A DNA stretch of 64,000 bases from an uncultured Pseudomonadales bacterium. GTDB lineage: Bacteria; Pseudomonadota; Gammaproteobacteria; Pseudomonadales; Azotimanducaceae. Of this stretch, positions 18,638-27,534 are shown one piece after another. The notes beneath the pieces were generated by a model that was given only the letters and a program-made list of their open reading frames with translations, was not told the DNA's origin and did no database searches. The position numbers and the translations under genes are program-made. How positions within the stretch are numbered: the stretch's first letter is position 1; each line of letters opens with the position of its first letter. Location: NCBI GenBank assembly GCA_951813515.1, contig OX638346.1, positions 3,899,617 through 3,963,616 on the forward strand. The letters run 5' to 3'.

Positions 18638-19210
18638 CTACGGTCGCCACACTCTTCGAAGTCGGCTCCCGTCGGGGCTATTGCTCAGCATGTAGACGTC
18701 GGGATTGCTAAGGGCTTTCCATCCTTCGTAGCCAAACCTGGCGTCCCGGGAATGGAGCAGCAACGCCATGACATTCCCGTGGGTGACTACCAGTGGCAAT
18801 CGATGTTCTCGTTCGAAAATGTCTTCTAACGCCGCATGGGCGCGGCAAAGCACCTGGCTCCCCGACTCGCCTCCGGGAGCATGCAGGTTGAGATCGTCAA
18901 AGGAACGCCGAACAAACCCTCTCCAGTCCGCGATGGGTTCCGCCGACAGGATGCGTTCATTGAGGCGGCGATCCTGGTGGATAGTCAGTCCGACTCTTCG
19001 CGAATAGGGTTCGATGGTCTGACGCGCACGCGCATAACGACTCGTGACAATGAAATCGACCGGATAGTCGCAGAGGAAGTCGGCGAGTCGTTCGGCCTGT
19101 TCGATCCCGACTTCCGTCAATCCTGCGTCTGGACTCTGGCTGATCGCCTGGCAGTGGCGGACCAGGAGAAGGTCTCTGCTATTCGACGCCGACTCCGGTT
19201 TCACACGCAC
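18638..19210 (-). CDS. Histidine phosphatase (phosphoglycerate mutase-like)
   Basis: Phosphatase of the histidine phosphatase superfamily, 190 residues. The phospho-accepting motif is R18-H19-C20, with Cys in place of the usual Gly of RHG. GLTEVGIEQAERLADFL follows, SRYARARQTIEP supplies the second Arg, a Glu-rich segment (LNERI) the acid, and VVTHGN near 140 the second His. The substrate could be a sugar phosphate, nucleotide or phosphoprotein. The GTG start has no clear Shine-Dalgarno. Divergent from the intact PhyH-HEAT gene. Confidence 0.82.
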   Translation of the reverse strand: MRVKPESASNSRDLLLVRHCQAISQSPDAGLTEVGIEQAERLADFLCDYPVDFIVTSRYARARQTIEPYSRRVGLTIHQDRRLNERILSAEPIADWRGFVRRSFDDLNLHAPGGESGSQVLCRAHAALEDIFEREHRLPLVVTHGNVMALLLHSRDARFGYEGWKALSNPDVYMLSNSPDGSRLRRVWRP

Positions 19211-19307
19211 ATCGCTGTCTGTTAACTACTCTTGGCCGGAGCCTAGCACAGGAGGCCCTGCCCCAATGTCCGGGACGTGAGCTTCTCGCCCTCCTTCCGG
19301 GCGGTGG

Positions 19308-19313
19308 CATAAT
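19308..19313 (+). promoter_or_regulatory. Likely -10 element shared by the two PhyH-HEAT copies
   Basis: The segment GTGGCATAATG ahead of the intact gene recurs ahead of the broken copy (CATAAT at 21885-21890), with similar flanks. Conservation of a TG-type extended -10 in both copies suggests it is the promoter; no convincing -35 is seen. Confidence 0.35.
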
Positions 19314-19383
19314 GCTTGGCGTTGCTGCGAGTGCATCACCCCCGTGATCGCCCACTCGACTGTATGGGTTGAGGAAATACCGG

Positions 19384-20997
19384 GTGAATCCCAAGAGCAT
19401 CAGGCTCAACGACGAGCAAGTTCGGCGGTTTATCTGCGATGGCGTCCTCGTGCTCGATAGCGGCATCGCGCCCGAGGTCCACCAGCGGATCTACGACAGG
19501 ATCCAGTGGAGCAGCAGGCACGAGTTCAACATGGGCAACAACGTGCTGCCCCGCGTCGCCGAGTTGCAGCAGGTTCTCGATGCCCCGGCGGTCCGCGGCG
19601 CCCTGGAGAGCGTGCTCGGCGACGGCTACCTCCTGCATCCGCATCGATTCATGCACGCCAGCGAGCCGCTCGACGAGGAGGAGCGCAACCTGTCCTTTGC
19701 CGGGCACGAGCACCGTCCTCCCATGGGCCGGGGATCGACGGCGAACAGCGGCTGGCACCGGGATGGCCAGATTCCGCTCGGCCGGGCGCGGTATCACGTC
19801 CCCCGGACCGCATTGATCTTCTACTTTCCGCAGGACACCCCGGTCGAGCGCGGCCCCACCCGGGTCATCCCGGGCACGCACCTGCAGTCCTGCGTGCAGG
19901 AAAGCGACTATCCGTTCGCCTTCGTTCCCCATGACATCAAGGCGGGCACCTTCCTGCTGGTGGCTTTTGACATGGCCCATGCGGGGCTCGGCAACCGAAC
20001 CGAGCTGAGTCGGTACATGTTCAAGTTCGTGTTCCTGCGCACGCGCAATCCGGTCGGGCCAAGCTGGGACGGCGGCGAGGTGGAGTGGCACCCGCCGAAG
20101 GCGCGCCTGGGCAGGTACGATCACAGCCAGGCCTGGTCCTACATCTGGGACTGGATGCGCGGAGCGCCGCGTTGCGCCACGCGCCAACCCGCAGCTTCAA
20201 ACGATTTGCAGAAGTGGATCGCGGCGCTCAACGACGCCGATCAGGCCGCCCGTCTCGAGGCCATCTACGAACTGGCAGCGATGGGCGCCGACGCCATCGC
20301 GCCGTTGCGGGAAAGCCTGCTGCAATACGCGGGCCTGCAGCGTGAACTCAAGGCGCCGAACGAGGTGTCCCAGGGGGCCGAGTACGCTCCGGAGGGCGAT
20401 TCCGATGTGCGCCGTTGGAACGAATGGGCGTGCGTGCCACAGGACGAGGCATACGCCCTCGGCGCCATGGGCGACGTCGCCGTGGAACGGCTCATTGATC
20501 TGCTCAGGCACGACGATGCCTGGGTCAAGATCAACGCCGCGTTCGCCCTGGGGGAGACCGGCGCGCCCGCCGCCCGCGCCGTCCCCGTCCTGGCAGAGCT
20601 TCTGGATCATGAACGCCACCAGGTGGCGCGAGCGAGCCTGGATGCCATCGCCTATATCGGCGTCAATACCCGCGCCGCCCTTCCCGCCATCCGCAAAGTG
20701 CTGACTGTGCACCATCCAACCTGGCAGAGCCTCGACGGCGAACGCTGGACGGGTGAGAACCAGGCCAGGTTCAACGCGATGTGCGCGCTGCTGAACTCCG
20801 ATATCCCCGTCGAAGAACTGGATGAGCTGATGATCCACCGCCTCGACGACGACGCGGCCTACGTGCACGCGCTCGCGCTCGAAGCCCTCACCCACCCGCG
20901 CCACGGCGAGAACCGCCCGGGGCTGCGGCATGCGCTCCACTACCTGAAAGCGCATCGCTGGGACCACATGCTGGCGCACGGCAAGCGCATTTTCTGA
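19384..20997 (+). CDS. PhyH dioxygenase fused to HEAT repeats
   Basis: Two-part protein of 537 residues. The N-terminal half is a phytanoyl-CoA dioxygenase-like fold: NSGWHRDGQIP gives the H-x-D metal pair, FYFPQDTPVERGPTRVIPG the core, and DMAHAGLGNRTE the distal His. The C-terminal half is alpha-helical HEAT-type repeats (DDAWVKINAAFALGETG, HERHQVARASLDAIAYIG, AAYVHALALEALTHPRHG) that would form a protein-binding scaffold. The start is taken as GTG 19384, with AGGA eight bases upstream; an in-frame TTG at 19369 lacks spacing. A second, broken copy lies downstream. Substrate unknown; a HEAT scaffold suggests a protein or carrier-bound substrate, which is inference. Confidence 0.82.
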   Translation: MNPKSIRLNDEQVRRFICDGVLVLDSGIAPEVHQRIYDRIQWSSRHEFNMGNNVLPRVAELQQVLDAPAVRGALESVLGDGYLLHPHRFMHASEPLDEEERNLSFAGHEHRPPMGRGSTANSGWHRDGQIPLGRARYHVPRTALIFYFPQDTPVERGPTRVIPGTHLQSCVQESDYPFAFVPHDIKAGTFLLVAFDMAHAGLGNRTELSRYMFKFVFLRTRNPVGPSWDGGEVEWHPPKARLGRYDHSQAWSYIWDWMRGAPRCATRQPAASNDLQKWIAALNDADQAARLEAIYELAAMGADAIAPLRESLLQYAGLQRELKAPNEVSQGAEYAPEGDSDVRRWNEWACVPQDEAYALGAMGDVAVERLIDLLRHDDAWVKINAAFALGETGAPAARAVPVLAELLDHERHQVARASLDAIAYIGVNTRAALPAIRKVLTVHHPTWQSLDGERWTGENQARFNAMCALLNSDIPVEELDELMIHRLDDDAAYVHALALEALTHPRHGENRPGLRHALHYLKAHRWDHMLAHGKRIF

Positions 20998-21138
20998 ATC
21001 GCGGCCAGCGCGGTCCCGGGCGCGCCCCGATGGTTCGGCTCAACGGTGGCCAGCGTAGCTTCGATCCCTTCCGCCGCCGCAACCAGGCAATCCGGCTAGT
21101 TCAGGGTCACGCTCACGCCGGCGAACGCGGCTGCCGAG

Positions 21139-21836
21139 TTGCGGTACGTGGCGACGCGACCTGGCTTCGAGCGTCCCTATGGCATGGCATGGCTGCTGCA
21201 GCTTGCGGTCGAGTTGCATGAGTGGGACGACCCGGACGCGCGCGCCTGGCGCGATACGCTCCGCCCTCTGGAAGCCCACGCTGCCACGGTCTTCGAAGAC
21301 TGGCTTCCGAGGCTCACGCATCCGGTGCGCAGCGGTACCCACGACCAGACGGCGTTCTCACTGGCCCTAGTTCACGATTCGGCACGGATCACGGCCGCGT
21401 CGCAACTGCAGGATCTCGTCGAGCGGCGCAGCCTCGACTTCTATGCTGCCGACCGGACGGCGCGCTGGCATACGAGCCGTCCGGACACGACTTCCTGTCT
21501 CCGAGTCTCGCGGAAGCCGACCTGCTCCGGCGGATCCTCCCGCCCGATGCCTACCGCGAGTGGCTCGCCGGTTTGTTGGATGCCTTTGAACTCGACCCGG
21601 TGACTGTCCCGGATCGAAACGACGGGCACCTGGTGCATCTCCGCGGCCTCAACCTGAGCCGCGCATGGATGCTCGAGGGCATTTCTTCGGTGGCGCCTTC
21701 GAATGAGATCGCCACGATGGCGGCCCAACACCGACAAGCGGGCCTTGGCGCGCTGGACAATCTCACTTACGCCGGCGCCCGCTGGTTGGGTACCTTCGCC
21801 GCTTACCTCGTCACCCGTCGCGGGCTATCGAGTTGA
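21139..21836 (+). pseudogene. DUF2891-family pseudogene
   Basis: Remnant of a DUF2891 protein. One frame carries RPYGMAWLLQLAVELHEWDD, LRPLEAHAATVFEDWLPR and HPVRSGTHDQTAFSLAL; from about 21465 the similarity continues in another frame as YEPSGHDFLSPSLAEADLL, DAYREWLAGLLDAF and LNLSRAWMLEGI to the stop at 21836. The frameshift lies at about 21455-21475, and the N-terminal third of the family (the HPSFDWHSCVH-like part) is missing. It sits between the intact and broken PhyH-HEAT copies and was probably caught in the same rearrangement. Confidence 0.75.
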
Positions 21837-21958
21837 ACCAACGTTGGGTTCCCTCCGCGAAATCGCCGTTCTTACGCGCCGTGGCATAATGGCCCGATGG
21901 TCGCCAACCCCTCATCCTCCCAGTCGTTCCTCAACCCGACGGATTGACCACACGCCAC

Positions 21959-22099
21959 GCTAAGCCCAACGGCATCAAGCTCACCGACGAGCAGGTCCGC
22001 CGGTTCATCTGCGATGGCGTGGTCCTGCTCCAGAGCAGCCTTCCGCCCGAGGTGCACCGGGACATCTACGACAAGCTCCACTGGAACAGCAGCCACTGA
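21959..22099 (+). pseudogene. N-terminal fragment of a second PhyH-HEAT gene
   Basis: Forty-six codons closely matching the start of the intact PhyH-HEAT protein: KLTDEQVRRFICDGVVLLQS, then EVHRDIYDKLHW against RLNDEQVRRFICDGVLVLDS, then EVHQRIYDRIQW. No start codon remains at the position used by the intact gene. Homology stops after WNSSH, where an IS3-family fragment begins. The matching C-terminal part is at 30503-31785. Confidence 0.85.
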
Positions 22100-22235
22100 A
22101 CCACGATCCGATGACGCGCTCGATGTCGCGGCCGTCCGTCAACTCGTGCAGGTACACCGCCTCACACTTCAGCGAGCGCCACAGCTGCTCGATGAAGATG
22201 TTGTCTAGGTAGCGGCCGCGACCGGCCATGGACCA
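22098..22235 (-). mobile_element. IS3-family transposase fragment (orfB C-terminal part)
   Basis: Encodes SMAGRGRYLDNIFIEQLWRS and the following LKCEAVYLHELTDG, the segment of IS3-type OrfB around the last catalytic Glu (IEQLWRSLK). It is cut off at GSWF where the FYN-RPH part should follow, right at the PhyH fragment, and at its other side joins an unrelated ISNCY piece in the same frame. No terminal inverted repeat is left at this end. Confidence 0.75.
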
Positions 22236-22239
22236 GCGC

Positions 22240-22700
22240 GCGCCCGCGACCCACGCGTGGTCGCTGCCTTCCTGGTGCAGCAGCATCCCCGGCCACGGCG
22301 CCGGCTCGCGGCGCTTGCGATGCTTGCCCCGGCACTTCGACTTCGACACCGCCCCGGACTTCTGCAGATGGTCCTTCACCCAGCCGTAGCTGCGCGTCCC
22401 GCCGTCGCGCCGGTACCCCGAGTAGAAGCGCCGAACGTTCCAGCCCTCGTGACGCGTCCGGTACCGGTCCACCATCCGCATCACCTCGTCCGCCGGCGCC
22501 GGGACGTCCGCGCGCTCACGCCCAACAGCTGCGCCGCCTCCTCCTGCGTCAGCCGACGCTCCGTCCACACCGAATGCGCCTCCTCGAACAACATCTTCCG
22601 CTTCTCCTCCAGCAAACTCGCCCTGCCCACTCACTCCCGCTCCAGCTCCAAAACCAGAACCACAGTAACCGGACACTTCATCTGTTCTTGAAGCGGACAC
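22240..22700 (-). mobile_element. Decayed ISNCY-type transposase
   Basis: Two frames hold pieces of an ISNCY-type transposase: EEAHSVWTERRLTQEEAAQL (helix-turn-helix part, about 22490-22600), then EVMRMVDRYRTRHEGWNVRR, SYGWVKDHLQKSGAVSK and MLLHQEGSDHAWVAG (22240-22490). The section between these pieces is shortened and the catalytic C-terminal part is replaced by the IS3 fragment, so it cannot be functional. Confidence 0.65.
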
Positions 22701-22801
22701 TCTATTTGTTCTCAACAAAACACATCGGGGGAGCGTTGACAACTAAAGGTACGAGTGCAACGATCGGTCATAGCGTCAGCGAAGAGCGGACCGAAGGAGG
22801 C

Positions 22802-23476
22802 ATGGTGTTTTTTCGCAAATGTCAAGCTACGATTTTGGCAGTATTCCTTTCGTTGCTTCCAGCATGGTGTTTTGCTGGCGCGATAGTCTACGTTTACGAC
22901 CCGCCAAGCGATGAGCGGTACCCAACGGCGCGTGTCGATATCATTTTAGAGACAGCGGAGAATCTTGATTACGCCCATAACAAAATGGAGGAACAGTTGA
23001 TCCACCCAGCTAACCGTTGGTTGGTCTGCGAATCATCTGGATGGTACGCTACGGCTATGGGTATCGAAGGTGGATTTCCGATGTGGTCCGAACTCTTGAG
23101 AACTTCTCCGGATGAACTTCCCGTGGTCGACTGGCCGGCAACTTCAGTAGCCGGAGTGTGCGGACTGGACTCGCGTGAGGACGCCGAACGCCGTGCCGTG
23201 TCATTGTGCAGCGAACACCGAGCCAACGTCACGTGTGAAGTTGGGTTCTCCGGATTCGACGATGGAACAGTATCGTTCTATTCCGAGTATTTTCCCTCAG
23301 AAGAAGACCCGGTTTGGGTTATGCGGAACCCGGATGCCGGGACATACTCTGAGTACTGGCTCGGTCACGTCGGTCATGCTCGCTATACAGGTCACCAGAT
23401 TTCTGTCAAGCAGCATGATCAGGCTATGGAGATCTGGGCAAATCTGGGCAATATCGTATGGATTCCCAGCGAATGA
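22802..23476 (+). CDS. Secreted protein of unknown function
   Basis: About 225 residues with a clear signal peptide (ATILAVFLSLLPAWCFAGA). The mature part is polar with several Cys (WLVCESSGW, VAGVCGLD, VSLCSEHRANVTCEVG), suggesting disulfides in the periplasm. I recognise no family with confidence; the AERRAVSLCSEH...CEV part faintly recalls small periplasmic DUF4189-like proteins. ATG 22802 lies very close to AAGGAGG; the next codon, GTG 22805, has the better spacing and may be the true start. It is the first gene inside the island after the IS remnants. Confidence 0.6.
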   Translation: MVFFRKCQATILAVFLSLLPAWCFAGAIVYVYDPPSDERYPTARVDIILETAENLDYAHNKMEEQLIHPANRWLVCESSGWYATAMGIEGGFPMWSELLRTSPDELPVVDWPATSVAGVCGLDSREDAERRAVSLCSEHRANVTCEVGFSGFDDGTVSFYSEYFPSEEDPVWVMRNPDAGTYSEYWLGHVGHARYTGHQISVKQHDQAMEIWANLGNIVWIPSE

Positions 23477-23712
23477 ATGTTTGATTAACACTCTTTCGCT
23501 TTTCGGCGCTCACTCCCGCGACCATAATCGCTACGTCTTTTTCGAAGGCTGTGGCGGCCGCGTGGCCATACTGCCGCCCTCCATAGCTGCTGCCGCCTGT
23601 TGTGAGGCCGTGTTGAGGTTCATTCGGGCCTCGGCCGAACAGGACGTGGCGAGCGACATCGCAGGTTACACGATCCCTGCAGCGTTTCGGCGTGCACCGC
23701 AAAAAACCGCCG

Positions 23713-26058
23713 CTACCGTTCTTTCGGCGCAGCCATGCGGTAACCGACCGCGCGTTCATTGAGGATGTAAGTCGGGCGAGCCGGCTCATCCCCTAGCTTG
23801 CGACGCACTTGGGTGACGAACGCGCGCACGCGGTCGGAGTCACCACGATTGGGATCACGCCAAATCTGGCGGATCAAAGATTCGTAGGTCACGACGCGGC
23901 CGGCGTTCACCGACAGGATGCGCAGCAATTCGTACTCGGTGGCGGTCAGGCGCACGCGGCGCCCTCCCACAGTCACCTTTCGCGGCTCGTATTCGATGAC
24001 CAGATCGCCCAGTACGAATCGTTCCGGTTCCGGGCGCTTGCGCAACGCCGCTCGAATCCTGGCCGTGAGTTCGGTGGGCGAAAAGGGCTTGACGAGGTAG
24101 TCCGCCGCACCGGTCTCCAGTGCTTTGGCGATCGTTTCATCGCGACCGTACGCGGAAATGAAGATGACCGGCACGTCGGCCATCTCCGGTACGCTTTCCA
24201 TGAGAGCGATGCCGTCGGCTCCGGGCAGCATCAGGTCGAGCAGGATCAGCTGCGGTTTCTCCGCCTTGATGACTTGTGAAAGATTCCTGTGTTCGGCGGT
24301 CAGGATTGGAGAATAGCCCGCGCTTCGAAGCGCCTCGCGCAGGAAGCGCAGCGTGTGCGGGTCGTCGTCCACCACCAGGATCGGCACGCGCGCGGTCGCC
24401 GTGCCTGGCGAGAGCGATCGACCGCGCATCTCGCCTCGCGCCTCTTGTTCGGCGATCGGGATCGTGAACGTAAATTGCGCGCCGTGGCCCGGCCCGGCGC
24501 TGGCCGCCCAAATGCGACCGCCGTGGGCCTCCACGAGGCCCTTGCATATTGAAAGCCCCAGTCCGGTCCTGCGAAGACTACTGGATCCCTCGCCGCCATA
24601 ATTCACATGCTTGCGGAACAGGTGCGGAAGAAGCTCCTCGGGTACGCCCCGACCTTCGTCGCTGACGGAAATCGCCACGTGCGAGCCATCGTGCGCCGCT
24701 GCGATGCGTATGGGCGACGAGCGCGGCGAGTGCCGCGCGGCGTTTGAAAGGAGGTTGTTCAGCACCTGCACGATACGCTGCCGGTCGGCCGTCACCAGGG
24801 GCAGATCACGCGGGAGATCGATCAATACCGTGTGCGAACTGCCGCCGCGCAGAAACGCGGTCCTGGCCTGTTCCAGTATTTCGGCCACTACGGCAGGTTC
24901 CAGTGAGACCGACAGCGTGCCCGTGTCGATTCGGCCCACGTCGAGCAAGTCGCCGATCAGGTCGCGCATGTTGTCGGCCTGCTCGTCAATGACCCGAAAG
25001 AATTGCTTCGCCTCCACCGGATCCAGGGTCCGCACGGTATTCAACAACGTCGTGGTGGAACCCTTGATGGCGGCCAGCGGCGTGCGGAGCTCGTGGCTCA
25101 CCATGCTCAGGAACTCCGATCGCATCCGGTCCAATTCCCGCAGCGGCGCCAGGTTCTGCATCGTAATGACCACCGAGATCACTTCGTCCTGCCCGGAACG
25201 GATCGGAGTCGCATTGATGAGCGTCGTGACGCTGCGTCCGTCGGGCACCGAGAGCTCCACCTCCTCGGCACGCACGGTCTCCGCATCCACGAACGCCTGC
25301 GCGATAGGGAATTCGCCGAGCGAGACTTCCCGGCCGTCCGAGCGCCGGCAGGTGACCACTTCCAGCAGGTCCTCCAGCGAACGGTCCGGCAACATCAGAT
25401 CTTCCACGATCCTTGCCGCCTCCCGGTTGTATGACGATGGTTTTCCGGTTCTGGCGTCGAAAACCACCACCCCGATCGGGCAGGTCTCCACCAGCGCTTC
25501 GAGGTCGGCGCGAGCGCGTTGCTCGTCCCGATGCGTGCGTGCATTGGCGATGGCTGCGGCGGCTTGCGACGCGAACAGCACCAGCACCTCCTCGTCCTCG
25601 TCGGTAAACGCGTCCCCGCCTTGTTTTTCTGCGAGGAAAAAATTTCCAACATGAACGCCCCGGTGGCGCATCGGCGTGCCCTGAAAGTTATTCGACGGCA
25701 CTATTTCCGTAGCGAAGCCCAGCGAGCGCACGTAGGCAGGCAAATCGTCCAGTCGCACTACGCCCTCAAGATCCCGGAAGTGCTCGAAAAGACGTGGCCC
25801 GTCCTCCCACTGCTCCATCTGCCGACGTTCCGCCGCCGTGAATCCCGAGGTCACGAAATCCTGCGCCTGGGCCGTCTCATCGATGGTGGTGATGATACCG
25901 AAGCGTGCACCCGTCAGTGCCCTCGCGCTGTCCACCACTTCCTGAAGGACTGTGCCGACATCCAGGCTGCCATTGAAGCGCAGGATCGCCGCGCTCAGCC
26001 GGGATGCGCGATCACGCCGCGCCCCGGGCTCCGGCAATTGTTCATCGCGGGTCTTCAA
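23713..26058 (-). CDS. One-protein two-component system: GAF-PAS-histidine kinase-receiver-winged helix
   Basis: Signal-transduction protein of 781 residues holding an entire two-component pathway. In order: GAF domain (about 20-180), PAS-like domain (about 185-305), HisKA with the phosphorylated His near 320 (MVSHELRTPLAAIKG), HATPase with LLSNAARHSP and SDEGRGVP, a receiver with acidic pocket VVDDDPH near 563 and phospho-Asp near 606 (LLDLMLPG), and an OmpR/PhoB-type winged helix (about 680-780, ending YILNERAVGYRM). No membrane segment is seen, so it is cytosolic; the GAF domain may sense a small molecule. The start is a TTG preceded by a G-run. Divergent from the unknown membrane protein at 26401, a plausible target. 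Confidence 0.88.
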   Translation of the reverse strand: MKTRDEQLPEPGARRDRASRLSAAILRFNGSLDVGTVLQEVVDSARALTGARFGIITTIDETAQAQDFVTSGFTAAERRQMEQWEDGPRLFEHFRDLEGVVRLDDLPAYVRSLGFATEIVPSNNFQGTPMRHRGVHVGNFFLAEKQGGDAFTDEDEEVLVLFASQAAAAIANARTHRDEQRARADLEALVETCPIGVVVFDARTGKPSSYNREAARIVEDLMLPDRSLEDLLEVVTCRRSDGREVSLGEFPIAQAFVDAETVRAEEVELSVPDGRSVTTLINATPIRSGQDEVISVVITMQNLAPLRELDRMRSEFLSMVSHELRTPLAAIKGSTTTLLNTVRTLDPVEAKQFFRVIDEQADNMRDLIGDLLDVGRIDTGTLSVSLEPAVVAEILEQARTAFLRGGSSHTVLIDLPRDLPLVTADRQRIVQVLNNLLSNAARHSPRSSPIRIAAAHDGSHVAISVSDEGRGVPEELLPHLFRKHVNYGGEGSSSLRRTGLGLSICKGLVEAHGGRIWAASAGPGHGAQFTFTIPIAEQEARGEMRGRSLSPGTATARVPILVVDDDPHTLRFLREALRSAGYSPILTAEHRNLSQVIKAEKPQLILLDLMLPGADGIALMESVPEMADVPVIFISAYGRDETIAKALETGAADYLVKPFSPTELTARIRAALRKRPEPERFVLGDLVIEYEPRKVTVGGRRVRLTATEYELLRILSVNAGRVVTYESLIRQIWRDPNRGDSDRVRAFVTQVRRKLGDEPARPTYILNERAVGYRMAAPKER

Positions 26059-26400
26059 TTGCCCCCCATACCAGCATCGCGGTCACCGGTCGTTCGGTGC
26101 CCCGACCAGCACCGCCGACGAAGGACACGTCGACACCGTGGGGAATCACGGATCGCTGGATCCAAGTATGACGCAGCGCCCCGGGACATCCACGCCCGGA
26201 GCCCTCGATCCGTTCCTCCGCGGGGCGAAAAGCACCGCGCACAAAACGTGGCACTGCAAAGCACTCTGAGCAAGACCGAAGCAATCTCCTAAAAACGCAC
26301 AAATTTGCCCCTATAGCACACAAAAATCGCACACATTATTCGTAAGATCAACAACTGTCTCGATGAAGATAATTGAGATTATTGTCAAAAGGAGGAAGGG
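26059..26400. other. Divergent intergenic region, AT-rich toward the right
   Basis: 342 bp between the divergent kinase-regulator gene and the membrane-protein gene. The right half (about 26285-26390) is AT-rich and has three CACA-containing motifs (CGCACAAA, GCACACAAA, CGCACACA) within about 45 bp, arranged as possible direct repeats of the kind OmpR/PhoB-type regulators bind. The left half shows nothing I can name. Confidence 0.35.
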
Positions 26401-27321
26401 TTGAAGGACCTCATCGCAAGAGCACGGCCGTGGATTTTGGAACGCCGCGCGAAAGTCCTGTGGTTCACCATGTTGGTAGTGGCAGGTGCGGTCACGGTGT
26501 ACTTGTCGCAAAGATCAATGGAAGAGCAGTTCACGTGGTCCCTGCCGGCCGCCGCGCAAATAGCGTTGGGAACTATTGCCCTAGGTTTGGCCGGTCATAT
26601 CGTCCACTGCTTCACCCGAAATTTACCTTTACCGGACTGCCCGAAAGGCAAGAAATTGTCGCCCGAGTTGCGATCGATCTTCGTGTACGCCTACATAGTT
26701 CAAGGACTCTTGGTCTTAGTGTTGCTTCTGACGTTCGTAGCGCCGAGCAAACCTAGGTCATCTAGTTCGTCTTACGCCGGATTTGTTTACGGTTGCGTGC
26801 ACGATCAAGAACGATACGGAAGCCAGTTGACTAGTTGTAATAGTGGATCAGCAGACCGGCAGTGGTTGCTGCATATCGGAAGTCGGTCGCTCAATGTGAG
26901 GCCTGATGGGGGCAACAACTTTGAAGCCCCAGTAGAATTGAGCCGGGGCTTGGTCGTGCCCCTTTATGTGGTTGTGCTGGCAATCATCGGGGGTGCCTTG
27001 GGGATGAACCGGCGGCTACCCGAACTCCAGCGACGGGCCGCGTATAGCTATCACAAGGATAAATGTCGTAAAGAAAACGACCCTGTTCCAATCTCGCCGA
27101 TAGAAGCGCGGGAGCAAATTGTGTTCCAGCTTGCACAGCTTCTGGCGGCGCCGCTTATCGCGATCGTGGCATTCTCCGCATTGGAGCCTGACATCGTGCC
27201 TGCGGCTGTGTTAATAGGATTCGCGTCCGGATTCTCGTCCGAACCAATTTTGATGAAGCTCCGCGCCGCCAGCGAGGCCGTGGCGGGAATTCCCCCGCGA
27301 GGATCACGGAGGCATGGATGA
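26401..27321 (+). CDS. Multi-pass membrane protein of unknown function
   Basis: 306 residues, not recognised. Hydrophobic segments near 19-38, 50-68, 97-118, 183-203 and 235-275 suggest five or six membrane helices. Between the third and fourth lies a Ser/Gly-rich loop with two Cys (VYGCVHDQERY, LTSCNSGSADRQW). The TTG start follows AAAAGGAGGAAGGG, a strong ribosome-binding site. Base composition and codon use are more AT-rich than in the window's backbone genes. Divergent from the one-protein two-component system, which may control it. Confidence 0.65.
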   Translation: MKDLIARARPWILERRAKVLWFTMLVVAGAVTVYLSQRSMEEQFTWSLPAAAQIALGTIALGLAGHIVHCFTRNLPLPDCPKGKKLSPELRSIFVYAYIVQGLLVLVLLLTFVAPSKPRSSSSSYAGFVYGCVHDQERYGSQLTSCNSGSADRQWLLHIGSRSLNVRPDGGNNFEAPVELSRGLVVPLYVVVLAIIGGALGMNRRLPELQRRAAYSYHKDKCRKENDPVPISPIEAREQIVFQLAQLLAAPLIAIVAFSALEPDIVPAAVLIGFASGFSSEPILMKLRAASEAVAGIPPRGSRRHG

Positions 27322-27534
27322 AAGATGGCGGTCGTTTCATTGTAAAGCCACTTAAGCAGTCTAATGGTCATGGGAGGCACTCCCTTTCATTTGATCTCTG
27401 AGTTGCTTTGACCATTGGTTAGGCAACCTTGATCAGATCGCAGATTCGAGTGCCGTCTATTTGTGTACCCGAACATCTTGTTTGGGCGTTAAGTGCAATG
27501 AACAATTTCCCAAGTTACCTAAGGAACAATTGAT

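Noticed and set aside
22574..22801. Upstream extension of the secreted-protein gene to 22574
   Set aside because: It runs through ISNCY remnant sequence and would bury the signal peptide; starts at 22802 or 22805 follow a ribosome-binding site.
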